Made by a program: the position numbers and the translations under genes
NCBI GenBank assembly: GCA_029940535.1
Contig: JAPYUM010000013.1
Location: 1 to 64,000 of the forward strand
Length of the DNA: 64,000 nt
Reading direction: 5' to 3'
From: Vicinamibacterales bacterium
Lineage (GTDB): Bacteria; Acidobacteriota; Vicinamibacteria; Vicinamibacterales; UBA8438
In this document: piece by piece, positions 63,638 to 64,000 of the stretch
Layout: each line of letters starts with the position of its first letter
How positions within the stretch are numbered: position 1 is the first letter of the stretch
Notes under the pieces: generated by a model
Seen by the model: only the letters and a program-made list of their open reading frames with translations
What the model was told of the DNA's origin: nothing
Database searches by the model: none

Positions 63638-64000
63638 ATGCGATTAACAGACTTGATCGATAAAGAACACTCCTTCCGGTATCTCGTCGGTTTCGTGCTG
63701 GCGTTGCTGTTCTTCATCGGGGTGTCGGTGCCGTCGAGGAGCCTGGCCGGGTTCTACGCCAACCTCGAGGGCTTGAGCGACAGTGTCGAACGTTCCGACT
63801 TTTCCACTGCGGAGGAGCAGCTGGCGGAGGTGTCCGCGTTCTACGAGGGCAGCCGGGCCTGGGGCATGCAAGGGTTGGTGGACTCGTATCTGTTTCAGGA
63901 CGCGTTCCTGCAGCAGGCGTCCTACAGTTACCTGACGCGTGACTACCAGACGGTGGTCGATGATCTGGCGGATGAGGTCGACGACCCGCGGGCGTCGGAG
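63638..64000 (+). CDS. Membrane-anchored protein of the moxR operon (partial, runs off the window)
   Basis: Behind GAGGA about 6 nt before the ATG at 63638, the frame stays open for 121 codons to the window edge. MRLTDLIDKEHSFRYLVGFVLALLFFIGVSV gives one membrane helix, followed by a helical, acidic periplasmic or cytoplasmic domain (SRSLAGFYANLEGLSDSVERSDFSTAEEQLAEVSAFYEGSRAW). It starts 16 nt after the VWA stop and clearly continues the operon. The family is not recognised from this part; an MxaK-like role is only a guess. Confidence 0.72.
   Translation, partial: MRLTDLIDKEHSFRYLVGFVLALLFFIGVSVPSRSLAGFYANLEGLSDSVERSDFSTAEEQLAEVSAFYEGSRAWGMQGLVDSYLFQDAFLQQASYSYLTRDYQTVVDDLADEVDDPRASE

Overview
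The window is a GC-rich, densely packed bacterial chromosome segment. The organism is Gram-negative: there is a TonB-dependent receptor, several lipoproteins and exported proteins, and periplasmic c-type haem motifs. The mix of secreted haem proteins, a DUF6351 lipoprotein, a TonB receptor with an N-terminal carboxypeptidase-regulatory-like domain and a moxR/DUF58/VWA operon is what one expects of an Acidobacteriota genome, perhaps class Vicinamibacteria. That placement is an inference from gene content. No rRNA, tRNA, CRISPR array or intact transposase was seen.

Layout. 1-393: AT-rich, gene-poor junction. 394-10677 (minus): the translation/transcription cluster rimP-nusA-infB-DUF503-rbfA-nrnA-truB-rpsO-pnp. 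10896-18933 (minus): asnS, then an envelope set (amgK, murU-like, CYTH, MidA-like methyltransferase, HtrA protease, M24 peptidase). 19136-20707: lipoprotein, zinc-ribbon protein and VOC protein. 20793-28155 (minus): glgP-nadK-tlyA-ispA-xseB-xseA-ymdB, mostly coupled by short overlaps. 28613-30460 (plus): hsp20, a small ORF, a probable rpoZ and two small membrane proteins. 30461-31050: a repeat-rich convergent gap. 31051-38240: gatCA, a methyltransferase, small proteins, a MEMO1/AMMECR1 pair and endonuclease IV. 38428-43028: aconitase coupled to an exported-looking M3 peptidase. 43117-48993: a run of secreted proteins led by a cytochrome c/copper-monooxygenase-like protein. 48995-49300: a decayed glycosyltransferase. 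49481-53654 (minus): AtoE-like transporter, OFA-type MFS transporter and methylmalonate-semialdehyde dehydrogenase. 53974-59187: a secreted protein, a haem-motif propeller-like protein and a TonB receptor. 59295-64000: moxR-DUF58-(membrane protein)-VWA-(partial), running off the end.

The least explained signals are intergenic. One repeat family (R1) has three copies (5287-5376, 20710-20775, 30628-30714). Its hairpin arms differ between copies in ways that keep most base pairs. A second, MITE-like family (R2; 12257-12421, 30461-30562, 30727-30815) has a conserved core around a 5-bp hairpin whose two sides change together. In the 30.4-30.9 kb gap a 172-bp perfect duplication carries R2 and flanks R1. 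Start codons were moved from the ORF-track positions wherever a Shine-Dalgarno sequence, signal peptide, family length or neighbouring gene supported it.
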